A stretch of 64,000 nt of DNA from Saururus chinensis (taxonomy: Eukaryota > Streptophyta > Magnoliopsida > Piperales > Saururaceae), in the NCBI GenBank assembly GCA_035235625.1, contig CP141140.1, forward strand, positions 23,332,685 to 23,396,684, in the 5' to 3' direction. The first letter of the stretch is position 1. The number at the start of each line of letters is the position of its first letter. Positions 1-12,010 of the stretch are shown here, piece after piece. The notes under the pieces were generated by a model that was given only the letters and a program-made list of their open reading frames with translations, was not told the origin of the DNA and did not search any database. A program made the translations under genes and the position numbers.

Positions 1-1292
1 AAAAAAATAATTTGATTTATTTTATTGCTTATTTACATTGATGCGTATTATAGACATGTAACTTTGTTTAATGACATCTGACTGTTTAGAACATGACTTG
101 ACATATTTAATGATTTTGAGTTCTGATTACTTCATATTGGTTTCTTGTGCTCCTATTTTGAAAAAAACTAAGAAAAATATTTGCCTAAATAAGAATTCGA
201 GCCCTTGATTATAGTCTTACATCTTGGTAGATATTATTAAATCTAAGTAATTATTTCTTATGAGAGTAAAACTTTGGCATGATTTAGTAGTACTCATGTT
301 ATCATCATAGAGTTTTGGACTTGACTATTCTTGGTTTGTAGAACAGTTGAGAATTTTTGTCAACACAATTCAAGTTGATTATATAATGTGCTCAAGAGAA
401 AACGAGAATAAAAGAATAAAAAAATGCAAAGAGCTAATCTCTCTATTGATTAGACTGGGACTCGGTGTGCCTCACTAAGCATAGGGTGTTCGAGTCAAAA
501 GGTAGAGTTGACTAATTTATGATATGCATATCCTTTAAGCCTATTTGGTTCAAGTTATTAAGCCCGATGAGTGCTTTAATACCTAGTGTCCTGAGCCAAC
601 TGAATTGGGACTCACTGGCCTAACACTTGTTACATAGATCTTATAAAAAGCTTAAAAAAGCTAAGCCTTACACATGTCATGTGAGATGAGCATAAAATTC
701 TAGTAGGACATTATGTAATTATATCCTGAATGAGTTATCAGGTGATCTAAGGTGTTTTACTTTTCAAGGAAAGTTTTGTATGATTTTCTATTATGATCTC
801 TTGAAGATAAATGAATATTAATGTCTATTTTTTAGTGTTAAAATTAAAATTGCTAAGTGGACATGAGACATTGAGTTGTTTGATTTATGAGATTGGGATT
901 ATATAATTACTTGGCAATATCTATTTTTTTAAACTATTATGTATGTATGAGTACTAGCCACCAATATGTAGTTGTCAGAATGAATTATTATTTCAGAAGA
1001 CAAGTTATATTATGTATGATTGATTTTACTAAATGAAGTCACATGTTTAGGAGGAATTGGTTTGTAAATTATGTCTTTTATCTTTTTAGTATTGAATTTT
1101 GTGGGTACATTCACTGCAAACCCTCACGAGACGATAACTCGTCCACTAGTGTAAGCTAGAAGGTATAAAGGCTTGTTGCATATGTTAAATGCAATCGAGA
1201 TTTTCTGCAGAAGTGGAGTAATTAGTTTTGTTTTCTACTATTTTTATTTTAGTTTTGCTCGATGATAAGCAAAAAGTAGGTTTGGAGGTATT
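1..1292 (+). mobile_element. 3' internal part of an Athila/Tat-like Ty3/gypsy element (fossil)
   Basis: AT-rich DNA without a recognisable protein. It ends in a stretch typical of the 3' end of plant gypsy elements: a 'gatgataagcaaaaagtagg' segment followed by a purine-rich tract (about 1276-1290, 'tttggaggta') directly before the LTR. This fits the polypurine tract that primes plus-strand synthesis. The element's coding part lies outside the window to the left. The family call rests on the following LTR and on its relative at the right end of the window, which has an Athila-type primer site and gag. Confidence 0.55.
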
Positions 1293-2744
1293 TGATGTAC
1301 TAAAATAATGTTCCATTAGATGCTTTAAAATCTTGAATTACAATCATATTTTATGTTCAGTAACTACTTATTTGGGCTATTTATGTTTGAATAGGTGAGT
1401 TAGACCTTAGCTGTGTTTACATGTTTAAAGAGGCTTCAACATGATCAAAGTAGAAGAGGAAGTACAACCCAACTACCCAAAGCTATTTAAAAGTTTTGAA
1501 TAGGCTCCTAATGGTCTAAACATGCATAGAATGGTCGAACATAAACTTGTGGACCCATTTGATTTGAGATTTGCATCAAGATAACTGAATTCAGGAAGAA
1601 ACTAATTTGGACAGATTGATATAGTATTAGTATTTTGGTCATATCTTTCTATGTATAATTCTGATTGATACTCTTTTGGTGGCATTTGAAAGAACACTTC
1701 CGTAGCTACAATTTCTATTTCAGGAAGCAATTTATAATTCTAAAGATTTATGGGTCAAATCTGGCATGCAAAGCGACAACTAGTTAACTAACCCGAGGCC
1801 AATATATGAAGAATTTTTTTATTGGTTGTGATTGATACACATAAGGAAATATAATGAGGCTGATTGAATAACTAAAAGAAGGCTCAAATATACTTATTTG
1901 CTAAATAAATCATTTATTTATTTGATTGATTTAGAATACAATCATTGTCAAAGACGCAATTAATCAAGCAATTAATTAGGATACAATTAAAGAATATGAT
2001 TGGACTTTCTCCTTTGAAGCAACCCCTTCTATTCCTATAAATAGAGGGGTGGACATTGTAGAAGCATCATCCCCTCCTCTTTGGATTTCCCTTCTTCTAT
2101 TTTTCTTTTCTTTTCTTCTCTTCTTTTGTATTTTTGTTTTTAGTTTTATTGTAATAGCTTTCTAAGCTCACAAGCTAAGGCTAAAGGTGATTTGTAACAA
2201 TCTAATGGAGTTCTATTCATGTTTCATCAATGGTTTTAAGTAAGTATTGGTTATTTGAAGTAATATTTATTTAATATTATTTTTCTTCTTGTTTCTTTGT
2301 GATTTAGATACATAAGATGTTTGAATGCTTTCTTTCTTAATCTTTTGTTATTTTGATATATAGAAATCTTGAAGAGACAATTATTTTTATTCTTCATCTA
2401 TCCAAAATATTTTCTATCTTTATTTTTAATTTTAATGTTCATATCTTCCGATTAGATAGAATCTTCATTCAATTCTAATTGAGATAACATAACACATGAA
2501 GAACATAAATAGATGTTAAAATGACCCTTAATGCCTTAATGTTTTATCTTATTTATTTCTTAACTCTTTATTGCCTCAATATTTTCAACTCTTTCTCTCT
2601 TAATTTTTCTTTTATCTATTTTTTCGTAATCATTTTCTTTATTGCACAAGGCTTTCCCTGTGGATCGACCTTATCTACTATAATTGGCAAATAAAACAAA
2701 TCTAAATTTGACTTCTTCATAGTCTTGTTTTAGATGTAACAACA
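1293..2744 (+). mobile_element. 3' LTR of an Athila/Tat-like Ty3/gypsy element (fossil)
   Basis: LTR of about 1.45 kb, beginning TGATGTAC after the polypurine tract and ending TAACAACA. Its last 860 bp, from 'acttatttgctaaataaatca' on, align along their length with 62366-63220, where the same end is followed by a primer-binding site; this fixes the LTR boundary and orientation. A promoter-like 'cctataaatagagggg' lies at about 2034-2049 and a long pyrimidine tract follows, as in plant LTRs. The exact first base (1293 or 1296) is uncertain. Confidence 0.75.
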
Positions 2745-5700
2745 CTATGCTCACACACCAGTCATCTTACTGCACATCTTGCACATACATTCTTGCTCAT
2801 ACCATTGCACTTAAATCCATACACTTAAAATCATGCTAAAAAATCTTTTTATGAAACTTGCACTTACAATCTTACTTAGAATCTTTCAAACTTACTCTTA
2901 TTCAGAATCTTACAAACTTACTCTTACAGTCGTATGCATACTCGTATAATTAAACTCTCAACAACTAGAACTCATTATAAATTAATCAGCTCCAATGTCT
3001 AAGGAAAGGAATGTCATTGGGGCATTACCTTAACCTCCATGATGGACTTTTCTAAAGGCAAGGCACACCAATGTACATGAGGCACAAGATCAAAAAAGTA
3101 AGTGTTGATTCATCATATTACTTGAGCACGCAAACGCCCACACTCTAAGGGCCATATAGTGCCAACTAAGGGCCATATAATGTCAAATAAGGGTCATATA
3201 GTGCCAACTAAGGGAGAAAATCATACAATGTCTCTTTTAAGTAGAAATTTATAGTGCCTTCAATAGGCAAAAAATTAAATAGTGTCGGCCAAGGGCAGAA
3301 ACTTATAATGTTCTCAATAGAGCATCAAAAGTCTAAGCTTAAATACAACACTAAGACAAGACTAACAAAACATATAGCGCTCTTAATAAAGCATCAAGTG
3401 TTTGGACTTAAATACAACATTAAGAAAATATATCGTAGAAAACACCATGGCTAGACATGGAAAACGCACTACCGGGACACAAACACAGAACTGAATCCGT
3501 CGAACCCCTAAGGTCTCAAACTCACAAAGTTATTGTATTAGTTTTTCTTACAATTCAAGTTTGATTTACATAAATTATGCAAGTACAATATGCTAATAAA
3601 TCTTTATGTCTTATAATCCTTCGCCAATCTGAAGCTAAACCTATTTTGAAACTCAAGTCCTTCAAGGCAGCATACTTTAACCCATCCATCTCATAATCAT
3701 AATTGTCATATGATATATCTTTACATATCCATACATTCTCCGTAGTCCACCTTATGGCCACATTAACTTACTAAAAAAATCATCAATCCAAGCCCCCCTG
3801 ATCTAATTCCAATCATCAAACACTTTCTAAAACCTTACTTATTGTTCATACATTTCAATTTGTAATATATACATTATGCTTGCATAATTATGCTATCAAA
3901 TCTTAGCATCTAGCAATCCCCCATACCGGCTCCAACCCCTGCATTGCTGTCTACTTACTTATTGAGCCCCCAACATATGCTCCAATCCAAAACAATTCTA
4001 ATCCAATCATTGCCTATCAAACTTACACCCTTTGACATCTGACGCACTAATATTGATCCATCCAAATCCATATGAATTCCCACCATCACCACTTACATTC
4101 CATTGCATAAATGCATGTCCATTACCCATACTTATGTCCCTCACACATACATTTGTCCAACTCACATACCCCTATCAATCATTCATACACATCAAGTGCC
4201 CATACTTAATTATAAAGCTCACCCTCACTCTCCTTATTCACCAAACTAGCATGTCCATAACTTACACATATACATTATTCTCATAACTTACATGCATGCC
4301 ATAAGCATGATTAAACATAGCAAATTTCATTATATTTCCCTCTTAATACATGCAATTGGGTTGTTCTTTAGTCTCCAAAGCATTAAATCATACATTCCTA
4401 ACATAGTGTTAAACATTTAAAGCAAGCGATCATGAAATTATGAATTCAAAGTTCCCTACCTCGTAATCCATGGCGCTTGACGGCGAGCACATAACAGTGG
4501 CAACATCAGCGGCAGAGTTCGGGGCCAAATGCATTGCTTAGTTGAGAGAGCTGCTATCATGAGGATTTAAGAAATTGGAAGTAATAGAAACAAGACGGGG
4601 AGGCTAGGCAGAGTAATTGAGGTCCTTGGCATCACTCAAGGGCGGCGGGAGCAAGGTCGTGCCAACAATCAGTGGAAGGTGTAACTAAAAATCAAGGGTG
4701 GGCTAAATGGAGGTCAACCGACGAATGAAAGCACTCCGCTAGCCGTAAGATGCTAAATCGTCCATAGATAACACCCAAGGTGATGATTTTGCATCATCGA
4801 TGGCCTATAAGAGGGGGTGGAGGCCGTGGGTAGGTGCTTAAGGACATAGAAGAGTTGGGAGGAGGATTTTAGTGGTCAAATCTAGTCGGTGGCAGTGCCA
4901 TTCGATGGTTAGACTGTGCCTTTGTCTTAAAAGACATGCATGTGCTGCCAAGGTATAAAAAAAAAGGGTAGATGAGTTGTCGGTGTGTCCGAAGGCGAGG
5001 AAGGTTGATGCCAAAGAAACATGGAAGGGGCGAAGCTAGACTGGGAGTGGTGGTCCACTGATGTCGCCAGGCCAAGGCACAACCCATGGTGGCCGATTGG
5101 CAATTCTAGTCATCGACTATAGTCACTAACATGAAAATCGACAAGGCATATATTGGGCATCTAGATCGTACCAGAAAACATGGGCTTCCCTCATCATGTG
5201 GTAAAAAAAGGGAGGAATAGGGTAGATCTAGGCAAATGTGGCTACATCACTCCATTGTCGACCAAAGGTAGAGCTGATGCGACAAGCCAGAGGTAGGCTG
5301 GTTGATGTTGACTGCCACAGAGGTGAGAAGCAGAAAGAGGGAGGGGGTTGGTTTGATTTTGTGGAAAAGTGGACTGATAACAAGGGAGAGGAGTGAGACG
5401 AAGGGAAGGAGCAGTGGTTGGGCTTTGCAGTCCACGGTTGTCGCCTGCCAAAGGTAGCCAACGACGGAAGGATGGTGGCCAGTGGGGGTAGAAACTGAAA
5501 ACTAAAAAAACACCCTTTTTTGTACGAGGACAGATTGATAAAAGGAAGAAGAGGGGATGGTGGAGTGGCCAAGGGTAGCTACTCCTATTGTCGCTGGGCC
5601 AGGGTAGAGCATATGACAACGGCTAGCCAGCCAGCCAACAACAGAAGATAAAAATAAATAGAGAGTGTGAGAGATGCAGTCATACTAGGGAGGTAGAGGA

Positions 5701-6117
5701 GGAATCGGGCTGGGGGGCCACAAGATTGGGCTAGGACAATAGCCTAGCTATCACTAGGCCAAGGCCGGGCACCTTTGCCAGCCCACCCTCAAGAAGAAAT
5801 GGGGGGGGGGGGGGAGGGGGATTTCTCCCATGCAGGCATAGGTTGTTTGCCCAATATGCCCCTCATTATATTTATTATTATTTCTATCTCTTTCGTTGTC
5901 TCTCTCTCTCTCTTCATTTTTCTTTCCTCCTTTTTCGCAATAAAGCGTTTGTGGCAGGTTGAGGCACATGTCCCGCGACTAAACCCCCTACCTAACTACG
6001 ATTTCAAATATAGGGTGAAATATGAAAAATCAATTATGCCAAAACATCAAATTTCCCCATCCAAAAATGATTAGAAAAATAAGAGAAAGGTTGTAGAAAA
6101 TTATGGACATTATAGGA
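2745..6117. mobile_element. LTR-type repeat 'family B', left copy (fossil)
   Basis: Repeat adjoining the Athila-like LTR. The part 2870-3560 aligns with 61880-62365 (shared runs such as 'caaacttactctta' and 'tcaatagagcatca'-like phrases in the same order), so it is a dispersed family. The right copy starts with 'taatgcccgatattttt', which resembles the TGTAACRCCC start of gypsy chromovirus LTRs, so I infer an LTR, perhaps Del/Tekay-like. Within it, 4480-5720 is GC-richer and resembles scrambled coding DNA, but no protein is recognisable. A G-run (5802-5819) and a TC-rich tract (about 5880-5935) lie near its end. The right limit is a guess. Confidence 0.4.
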
Positions 6118-6120
6118 TGT

Positions 6121-6172
6121 TAGGGCTAGGGCCCGACTTCAGCCCAAAATATTTGAACCCAATTTCAGCCCT
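6121..6172. mobile_element. hAT-like terminal fragment
   Basis: Short segment bounded by TAGGGCT and its complement AGCCCTA, rich in 'gggcccga' and 'cagccc' phrases. It resembles the end of the hAT-like element at 37073-37723 ('ggcccgattttagtccta') read in the same direction. No convincing target duplication is visible, so this is probably a relic end. Confidence 0.3.
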
Positions 6173-6479
6173 AATTTTTTTTCTGTGCATACCATAACAA
6201 ACATGTTATGACTGAACCCTCCATGTTAGCTTTTATATTTGCAAGAAAATTCTGCTTGTAGTAAAAAAACATTGGTTCATATTTGTGTTGGAATATATTT
6301 GAAGTAATTAGGCAATCCATTTTCTAATAGCTCAAGATTTTGGTAAACAACAGTTGTCTAAACATGTTATCAAAGCTCTAAATTCTGAGAAGTCTGAAGT
6401 TCTAGCCCCACTATCCCTTATGCATGTTCATGTGAAAAATTTGATGGATGGCTGCACATGAGGGGGAATGTTAGAAGGT
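6173..6479. other. Unassigned AT-rich DNA
   Basis: I see no gene, terminal repeat or similarity to another part of the window here. Confidence 0.5.
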
Positions 6480-8150
6480 AACAAAAATATATTGCCACCT
6501 ACTTCTTGCCGACAACATTTTTATTCTCTCACAATATTCTATTTTATCTACTTCACACATCAAAGAAGTCCTCCAAGAGTTTGGCCCTTATTTAGGTTTA
6601 GAATCTAATGTTGCAAAAAGTGCTTTATTTTTCTCTGCCATTTGCTTGTATAAGGAAGACATTAGTTCTATATTTGATTTTCATGTTGGAAACCTCCTCA
6701 TTCGCTACTTGGGTATGCCTCTTTCTTCAAAAAAATTTAAATATGCTCTTTGCATGCTACTAATTGACAAGATAGCAAATAAAATTTCTCGTTGAAAAGC
6801 AAGCCTTCTATGGAATTGATAAAAACTATTTTAAATGACCTGCAAGTTTTTTGGACCTCTTGCTTCAAGCATCGAAATAAGGTGGTGCATCATATTGAGA
6901 GGTGGCTATTGGGTTTTCCTTGGAAAGATATTTCTTCATCCTCCTTTCATTATATTGCATGGAGAAAAGAATGCAAGCCTCTTAAAGGAGGATTAGGGAT
7001 TTATGGTTTGAAGGACTGTACCAATGTAAGCATAGAAAAGCTTTTTTGGAGGTGGGTTCATGGCTATTATATTCAATCACAATCTATTTGGGTTGCTAAC
7101 CAGGTGAACTCTTCCTATGCCTTGAAGACTATTCTTCCAATGAGGGTACTTATGATAAGGCATTTTCACCTCAAAATTGGCAATGATGATGACTCCTTCA
7201 CCTGGCTTAGATCTATGGGCAGACGACCATATTCTCTTCCTGCACTTTGGTAGAAGAACTATATTAAATCTAGGAGGCCATCCTAACGGCATGTTGAACA
7301 CATCCTATATAACAATATTTGGCAACTCCTTGAACCATAAACTGTGCACACAATTGAAGCTAAGGATTTTCTCAATCACTGTAGACCTTTACTCTATGAT
7401 TCCCTAGATAGGTATGGATGGCTTTCTCTTGATAGAACGCTTTCTTATAAATCAGTCTGGAACATTGTCAGAAAGGGTTCATCAAAAGTAACTTGGTTCT
7501 ACCTGATTTGGCACAAATATAATGTGAACAAATATGCCTTTTTGTCTTGACTGACTCTGAATAACAATATCCTCACTCATGAAAATTTATGTAAATGAAA
7601 TTTCTAGCTTGCTAATCACTGTGTACTCTATTATTGTCATGAGGAAAGCATAGATCGTTTGTTTTTTACTTGTCCCTATTCGAAATTAGTTTGGAAGAGA
7701 TTGATGGCCAAGTGCAATATATTTAGGGTGGTGCTTGATTACCAAGAGGAATTGAGATGGGTAATTGATATGGTGGAGTCAAACACTCATGTAGGGATCC
7801 TCTTGAAAATTTTGGTTTCAATTTTTATATAATTTGTCGAGACAAAGAGGAACAACATGATTTTGAATAGCAAGGCAATGAATGTGAATAGTCTTGTAAA
7901 GGCTATATCATTTGACATATTTTGTAATAGCCTCTCATTCCATCGTAAGGAGGTCATTCTTGCCAATATACGTTTCTCCAGGGATTTTGGCTAGATTAAC
8001 AGGTTTCTTTTGGGGGGATTTCATAAATCTCTTGCACAATATGTTATCTTTTTGCAAGAGGTGAGCTGGTTGTTTTTGCGTGATTTCCTTTGATCCTTTC
8101 TTTTAGAGAGGGTGGGCTTTCTAGTGCTTTGTAATTGTATCCCTTCTCTG
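6480..8150 (+). pseudogene. Decayed L1-type LINE, 3' part of ORF2
   Basis: 3' half of a plant L1-like retrotransposon ORF2, a reverse transcriptase/endonuclease protein. The end of the reverse transcriptase domain is recognisable by the plant LINE phrase YLGMPLSSKKFKY (about 6702-6740), then the thumb-like region with ERWLLGFPWKD and PLKGGLGIYGLKD within the open stretch 6792-7253. Near 7440 comes SYKSVWNIVRKGS, and the zinc-binding zf-RVT segment follows around 7560-7700 (H and C residues ending DRLFFTCPYSKLVWKRL). A C-terminal tail runs to about 7990. Frames shift and stops interrupt it, so it is dead. The 5' part (endonuclease, most of RT) is missing, as usual for 5'-truncated LINEs. An AT-rich 3' leader with 'gctttgtaattgtatccc' follows at about 8130. 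The right side abuts a truncated CACTA element. Confidence 0.8.
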
Positions 8151-8159
8151 AGTTCTCTA

Positions 8160-11091
8160 TGCGTTGCTACTACTAAACACCAGCATAGGAAAACGTCCCT
8201 AATAGTATTGAATTGAAAATAAAAAAATAAATTTTAAATTAGTAGCAACGCTTGTTAATAAGCATCGCAAATACTATTTCTAATAGCGATGTTTGTTAAC
8301 AAGCGTGGCTAATAGCTTTATTAATTTATTTTATTTAATAAATAAATATAAAAAAATTATAATAAACTTTTTAAATATAATATATTTTATTCAATAATTA
8401 CTATTTGTATATACGATAAATAAATATTAAATTTTCAATAAAAACTAGTGTTAATAATTCACTATTTATATATCATATATTTTATTTGTTAAATTTTATT
8501 ATTAATATTAAAATATAATTTATAATAAAATAGAGAGTGAAGAGAGTGCATTGAGAGAGAGAGTGAGAGTGAGGAGAGAGAGGGATCAAAGAGAGAGAGG
8601 GGAGGAGAAATCAGAGGGAGGGAGGGAGGAGAGAGAGATAGGAGAGAGAGAAAAAAGAGAGGAGAGAGAGAGATAGGGAGAGAGGAGAGACAGAGAGGGA
8701 GGAGAGAGATGGAGGGAGAGAGATATTAGAGAGGAGAGAAAGAGAGGAGAGAGAGAGAGGGAGAGGGAGAGGGAGAGAGGGTAGAGAGAGAGAAGAAGGG
8801 AGAGGGAGGGAGATACATTAGGAGAGAGAAGAAAAATTAATTAAAAATTATTTTTAAAAAAAAATAAAAAATTTAAAAAAATAGGTAGTAGTGACACATA
8901 GAATTATGCGTCGCTACTACCTAACAGTAGCAGCAATGCATGTTCATATGTGTCGCTACTACCCTCAATAGTAATGATGCATATGGCTATGCGTCGCTAA
9001 TACCTATTTTTTAAAAATTTTAAATTTAAATGAAAGAGAGAGGGGAAGGGCAGAGAGAGGGTGGAGGGAAGAGAGAGGGGTGAGAGAGAGATGAGAGAGG
9101 GAGAGGAGAGAGAGAGAGTAGAGGGAGGGGAGAGAGAGTGAGTAGAGGGAGGGGAGGAAAGAGAGAGGGGGAGAGAGAGAGGAGAGAGAGGGAGAAGAAG
9201 AGAGAGAGAGAGGGAGGGCGGAGAGAGAGAGAGAGGGGAGGGAGGAGAGAGATAGGGAGGAAGATCGGAGAGGGAGAGAGGGTAGAGAGAGAAAGAGAAG
9301 AAGGTGGAGAGAGGGAGAAGAGAGAGAGATGAGTGGGAGGGAGAAAAAACATTAATTAAAAATTATTTTTTAAAAAAATTTAAAATTAAAAAATTCAGGT
9401 AGTACGTCGCTACTACCTAACAGTAGTAGCGATGCATGTTCATATGCATTGCTACTACCCTTAATAGTAGCTGCGCATATTGCTATGCATCACTACTACC
9501 TTTTTTTAAAAAAAAAATTAAATTTAAATGAAAGAGAGAGGGGAAGGGGAGAGGGAAAGGAGAGAGAGAGAAAGAAAGAGAGAGGGAAGGGGAGGGAGAG
9601 GAGAGGGAGGGAGGGAGGAGAGAGGAGAGAGAGAGAGGGGAGGGAAGAGAGAGGTGGGGAGAGAGGAAGGAGTAGAGAGAGAGAGGGGAGGAGAGAGAGG
9701 GGAGAGGAGGGAGGAGAGAGATAGAGAATGAGGAAAAAATAAACTACCCCCAAAAGGGGGTCTCTAGAAAAAACTAATCTTTAGCGATGCTTATGAATAA
9801 GCATTGCTAAATAAGGTTATAAGTAGCAACATATATAGCTATACATCGCTACAGCTCGTTAATAGCGACACTAATATTTTTTTTTAAAAATAAAATTGGT
9901 TGTTGACAAAATTCTGCCCGCGAGGCAAAATTTTGCGCGTGGGGTGAAATTTTGCCTGCGCCTTATAAAAACCCACCCCCTCTCTCCCAGCTGCTTTGTC
10001 GTCTGCTTCCACGCTGCCTCGCCATCCGCCACCACGCCGCTGGTGCCTCACCTCCTTGCTGCCTGCCCACCCCCACCCAGCAGGCCCCCCCCTCTCCTAG
10101 CTAGCACCCTCCCCCCAGCTGGCCCCCCTCCCCCCAGCCGTACCCTCCTCTCCCCCGGCTGCCCCCCTCTCCCCGCCTGCCCCCCCTCTCCCTAGCCACC
10201 CCCTCCCCCGGTCGCCCCTTTCCCCCAGCTGCCCTCCCTCCCCCGGCGCTCCCACTCCCCTAGCTGCCCTCCCCCCTAGCTGCCCTCCCTCCCCGGTCGA
10301 CCCCCTCTCCCCCAGCACCCCCATCCCCCAACCGCCCCTCCTCCCCCCAACCGCACCCCCTCTCCCCCAGCTGGCCCCCTCTACCCCAGCGCCCCCCTCT
10401 CCCCCAGCCACCCCCTCCCCATCCCCCCCTCTCCCCAGCGCCTTCCCCGTCCCCAAGCGCCCCCCCTCCCTTCCCCGGTAGGCCACTAGGTGCCCACCGG
10501 GGAAATTTTTAAAAATAAAATATAGTACTAGAGACGCTTAAAAGGCATTGCTATTTATTAGTAGCGACGCTTTCTAAGCATCGCTAACAATAATTCTTAT
10601 AAATTTTATTTAATTATATTTTTTTTAAATTTTTTTATTTTATTAGCGAATTATATAGAGCGTCATTAATAATTCATTATTAGCGACGCTTTCCATATAC
10701 GTTGCTAATAAATTTATTTTTTATTTTTTTAATTTTTTTTATATTAGCGACGCATACATAAACATTGTTAAATAATTCCTTATTAGCGACGCTTATGTAC
10801 ATATGTCTCTAATAATTACTTTTTTTAATTTTTTAAAAATTTGGTTTTAATTTAGCGACGTAAGGAAAGTGTCATTAATAGATTAGCATTAGTGACACTA
10901 GATAATATACATCGCTAATAAGTTATTATTAGCGATATTTTTTGGTATACGTCGCTAATAGGTAATAGTGACGGCACTTTTTTCGATGCTTTTAGTGACA
11001 TTTATTATACATTGCTAATAGTCAGTAGCGACACTTATGAGACTATTAGAGACGAATAATTGCATCGCTAATAATCCTTTTTGTTGTAGTG
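8160..11091 (+). mobile_element. Non-autonomous CACTA (En/Spm) element, left end missing
   Basis: Ends in TTTTTGTTGTAGTG, the complement of the CACTA terminus CACTACAACAAAAA. The last 600 bp (about 10500-11091) are packed with inverted 'tagcgacgc' / 'gcgtcgctaa' subterminal repeats. Inside are three GA-rich tracts (8533-8822, 9030-9345, 9530-9735) separated by spacers with 'gtcgctactacc' hairpins, then a C-rich module (9960-10500) preceded by a TATA box. It matches the complete element at 51040-59848 module for module. No transposase frame exists. The CACTA left terminus is absent: the sequence runs into the LINE at about 8150-8190. Only the right target base context (taa) remains. Confidence 0.85.
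9964..9970 (+). promoter_or_regulatory. TATA box inside the CACTA element
   Basis: TATAAAA followed at once by a pyrimidine-rich 'acccaccccctctc' run. The same arrangement occurs at the corresponding place in the second CACTA copy (58389-58395), which suggests a conserved internal promoter rather than chance. Confidence 0.4.
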
Positions 11092-11109
11092 TAACTTCAA
11101 AGACTGCAC

Positions 11110-12010
11110 ATGCATAATGCATGTAAATATAAATTAGATAAGATAAATAAATTAAAAATAAAGTATATATTAAACAAAGGTCTTCCTTACGTACTATAGT
11201 TGCAATACAACTTTTCAAGAGCATAACAACTATAAATTATACACATAAGCTTTGTATTAACTTAAATAGACTCGTAGTAGACAACTACGAGTCCAAAGCT
11301 CTATGTCTTCAGTCGGTGAAGATAATAATGTCTAAAAACTTTGTCTTAGAGCACATTATTCATATTCGGAACTACTTTGGCAGCATGTCTAATTTGATAG
11401 TGCTCTTCCAGCGTTTTTAATGTGTGTAAAAAATATAAGAAATTGAACATATATAAAATAGACAAAAATAAAAGAAATTATTATCAAGAAGTATGTTGTA
11501 TACATGGGGGCCACAAGAAAGTTCGATATAATAGTCATGTGGGATCTCATTTGATAGAGCTTGTCGAAAACTTTCTAACAATATCAACAACATGTGAATC
11601 TAAGTTTAAGAGTGCAAGATATAACATTATAAAGTTAAAATCATCATATTTAAAAAAATATAGTCCATGTCATATATGCCCTTAATATTAGATTGACATG
11701 TGGAAAAATAACTAAAAAGATCCAAGTAAATAATTTTACTAAAATATCCTATAATCATATACCAATTCAAACTTATACTCCCTCATTCCTAAAATAAGTG
11801 TCCTATTTGGTTTAGTTTATAAACTAAGTTTAGTTTATTTTGATAAACTAAATGGGACACTTATTTTAGGATATAGGGAGTATTAAAGAACATGAGGATA
11901 TTGAACATGAGTAAAATAAGAATTAAGGGTAAAAAATATGAGTAAAATAGTCAAATTATTTTTTCTATGGTCAGCTAATTTGCTTTATATAATAGTATGA
12001 TTAGTGAATG
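11110..12010. repeat. Unclassified dispersed repeat, copy 1
   Basis: About 0.9 kb that aligns in order with 24515-25640. Shared landmarks include 'aaaggtc' near the left, 'gtagtagacaactacgagtc' (copy 2 'gcagtaggcaattgtgagtc'), the 'ggggccacaagaaag' segment, 'agattgacatgtgg' and 'aatttgctttatata'. Copy 2 has about 270 bp extra near its left part. No protein and no clear terminal repeats are visible, so the class is unknown. A Stowaway MITE sits inside this copy. Confidence 0.6.
11778..11880. mobile_element. Stowaway MITE (Tc1/mariner type)
   Basis: A 103-bp element with near-perfect terminal inverted repeats: CTCCCTCATTCCTAAAATAA at the left and the complement, ending TTTTAGGATATAGGGAG, at the right, flanked by TA on both sides. 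The middle is itself palindromic ('tttagtttat...ataaacta'). The homologous site in copy 2 of the surrounding repeat (about 25458-25475) has a single TA and no element, so the insertion is demonstrated within the window. Confidence 0.95.

Noticed and set aside
9026-9753. Several open frames in GA-rich DNA (R/E/G-rich or S/L/P-rich proteins)
   Set aside because: Low-complexity purine tracts read in any frame; mirrored on both strands and repeated in the other CACTA copy.
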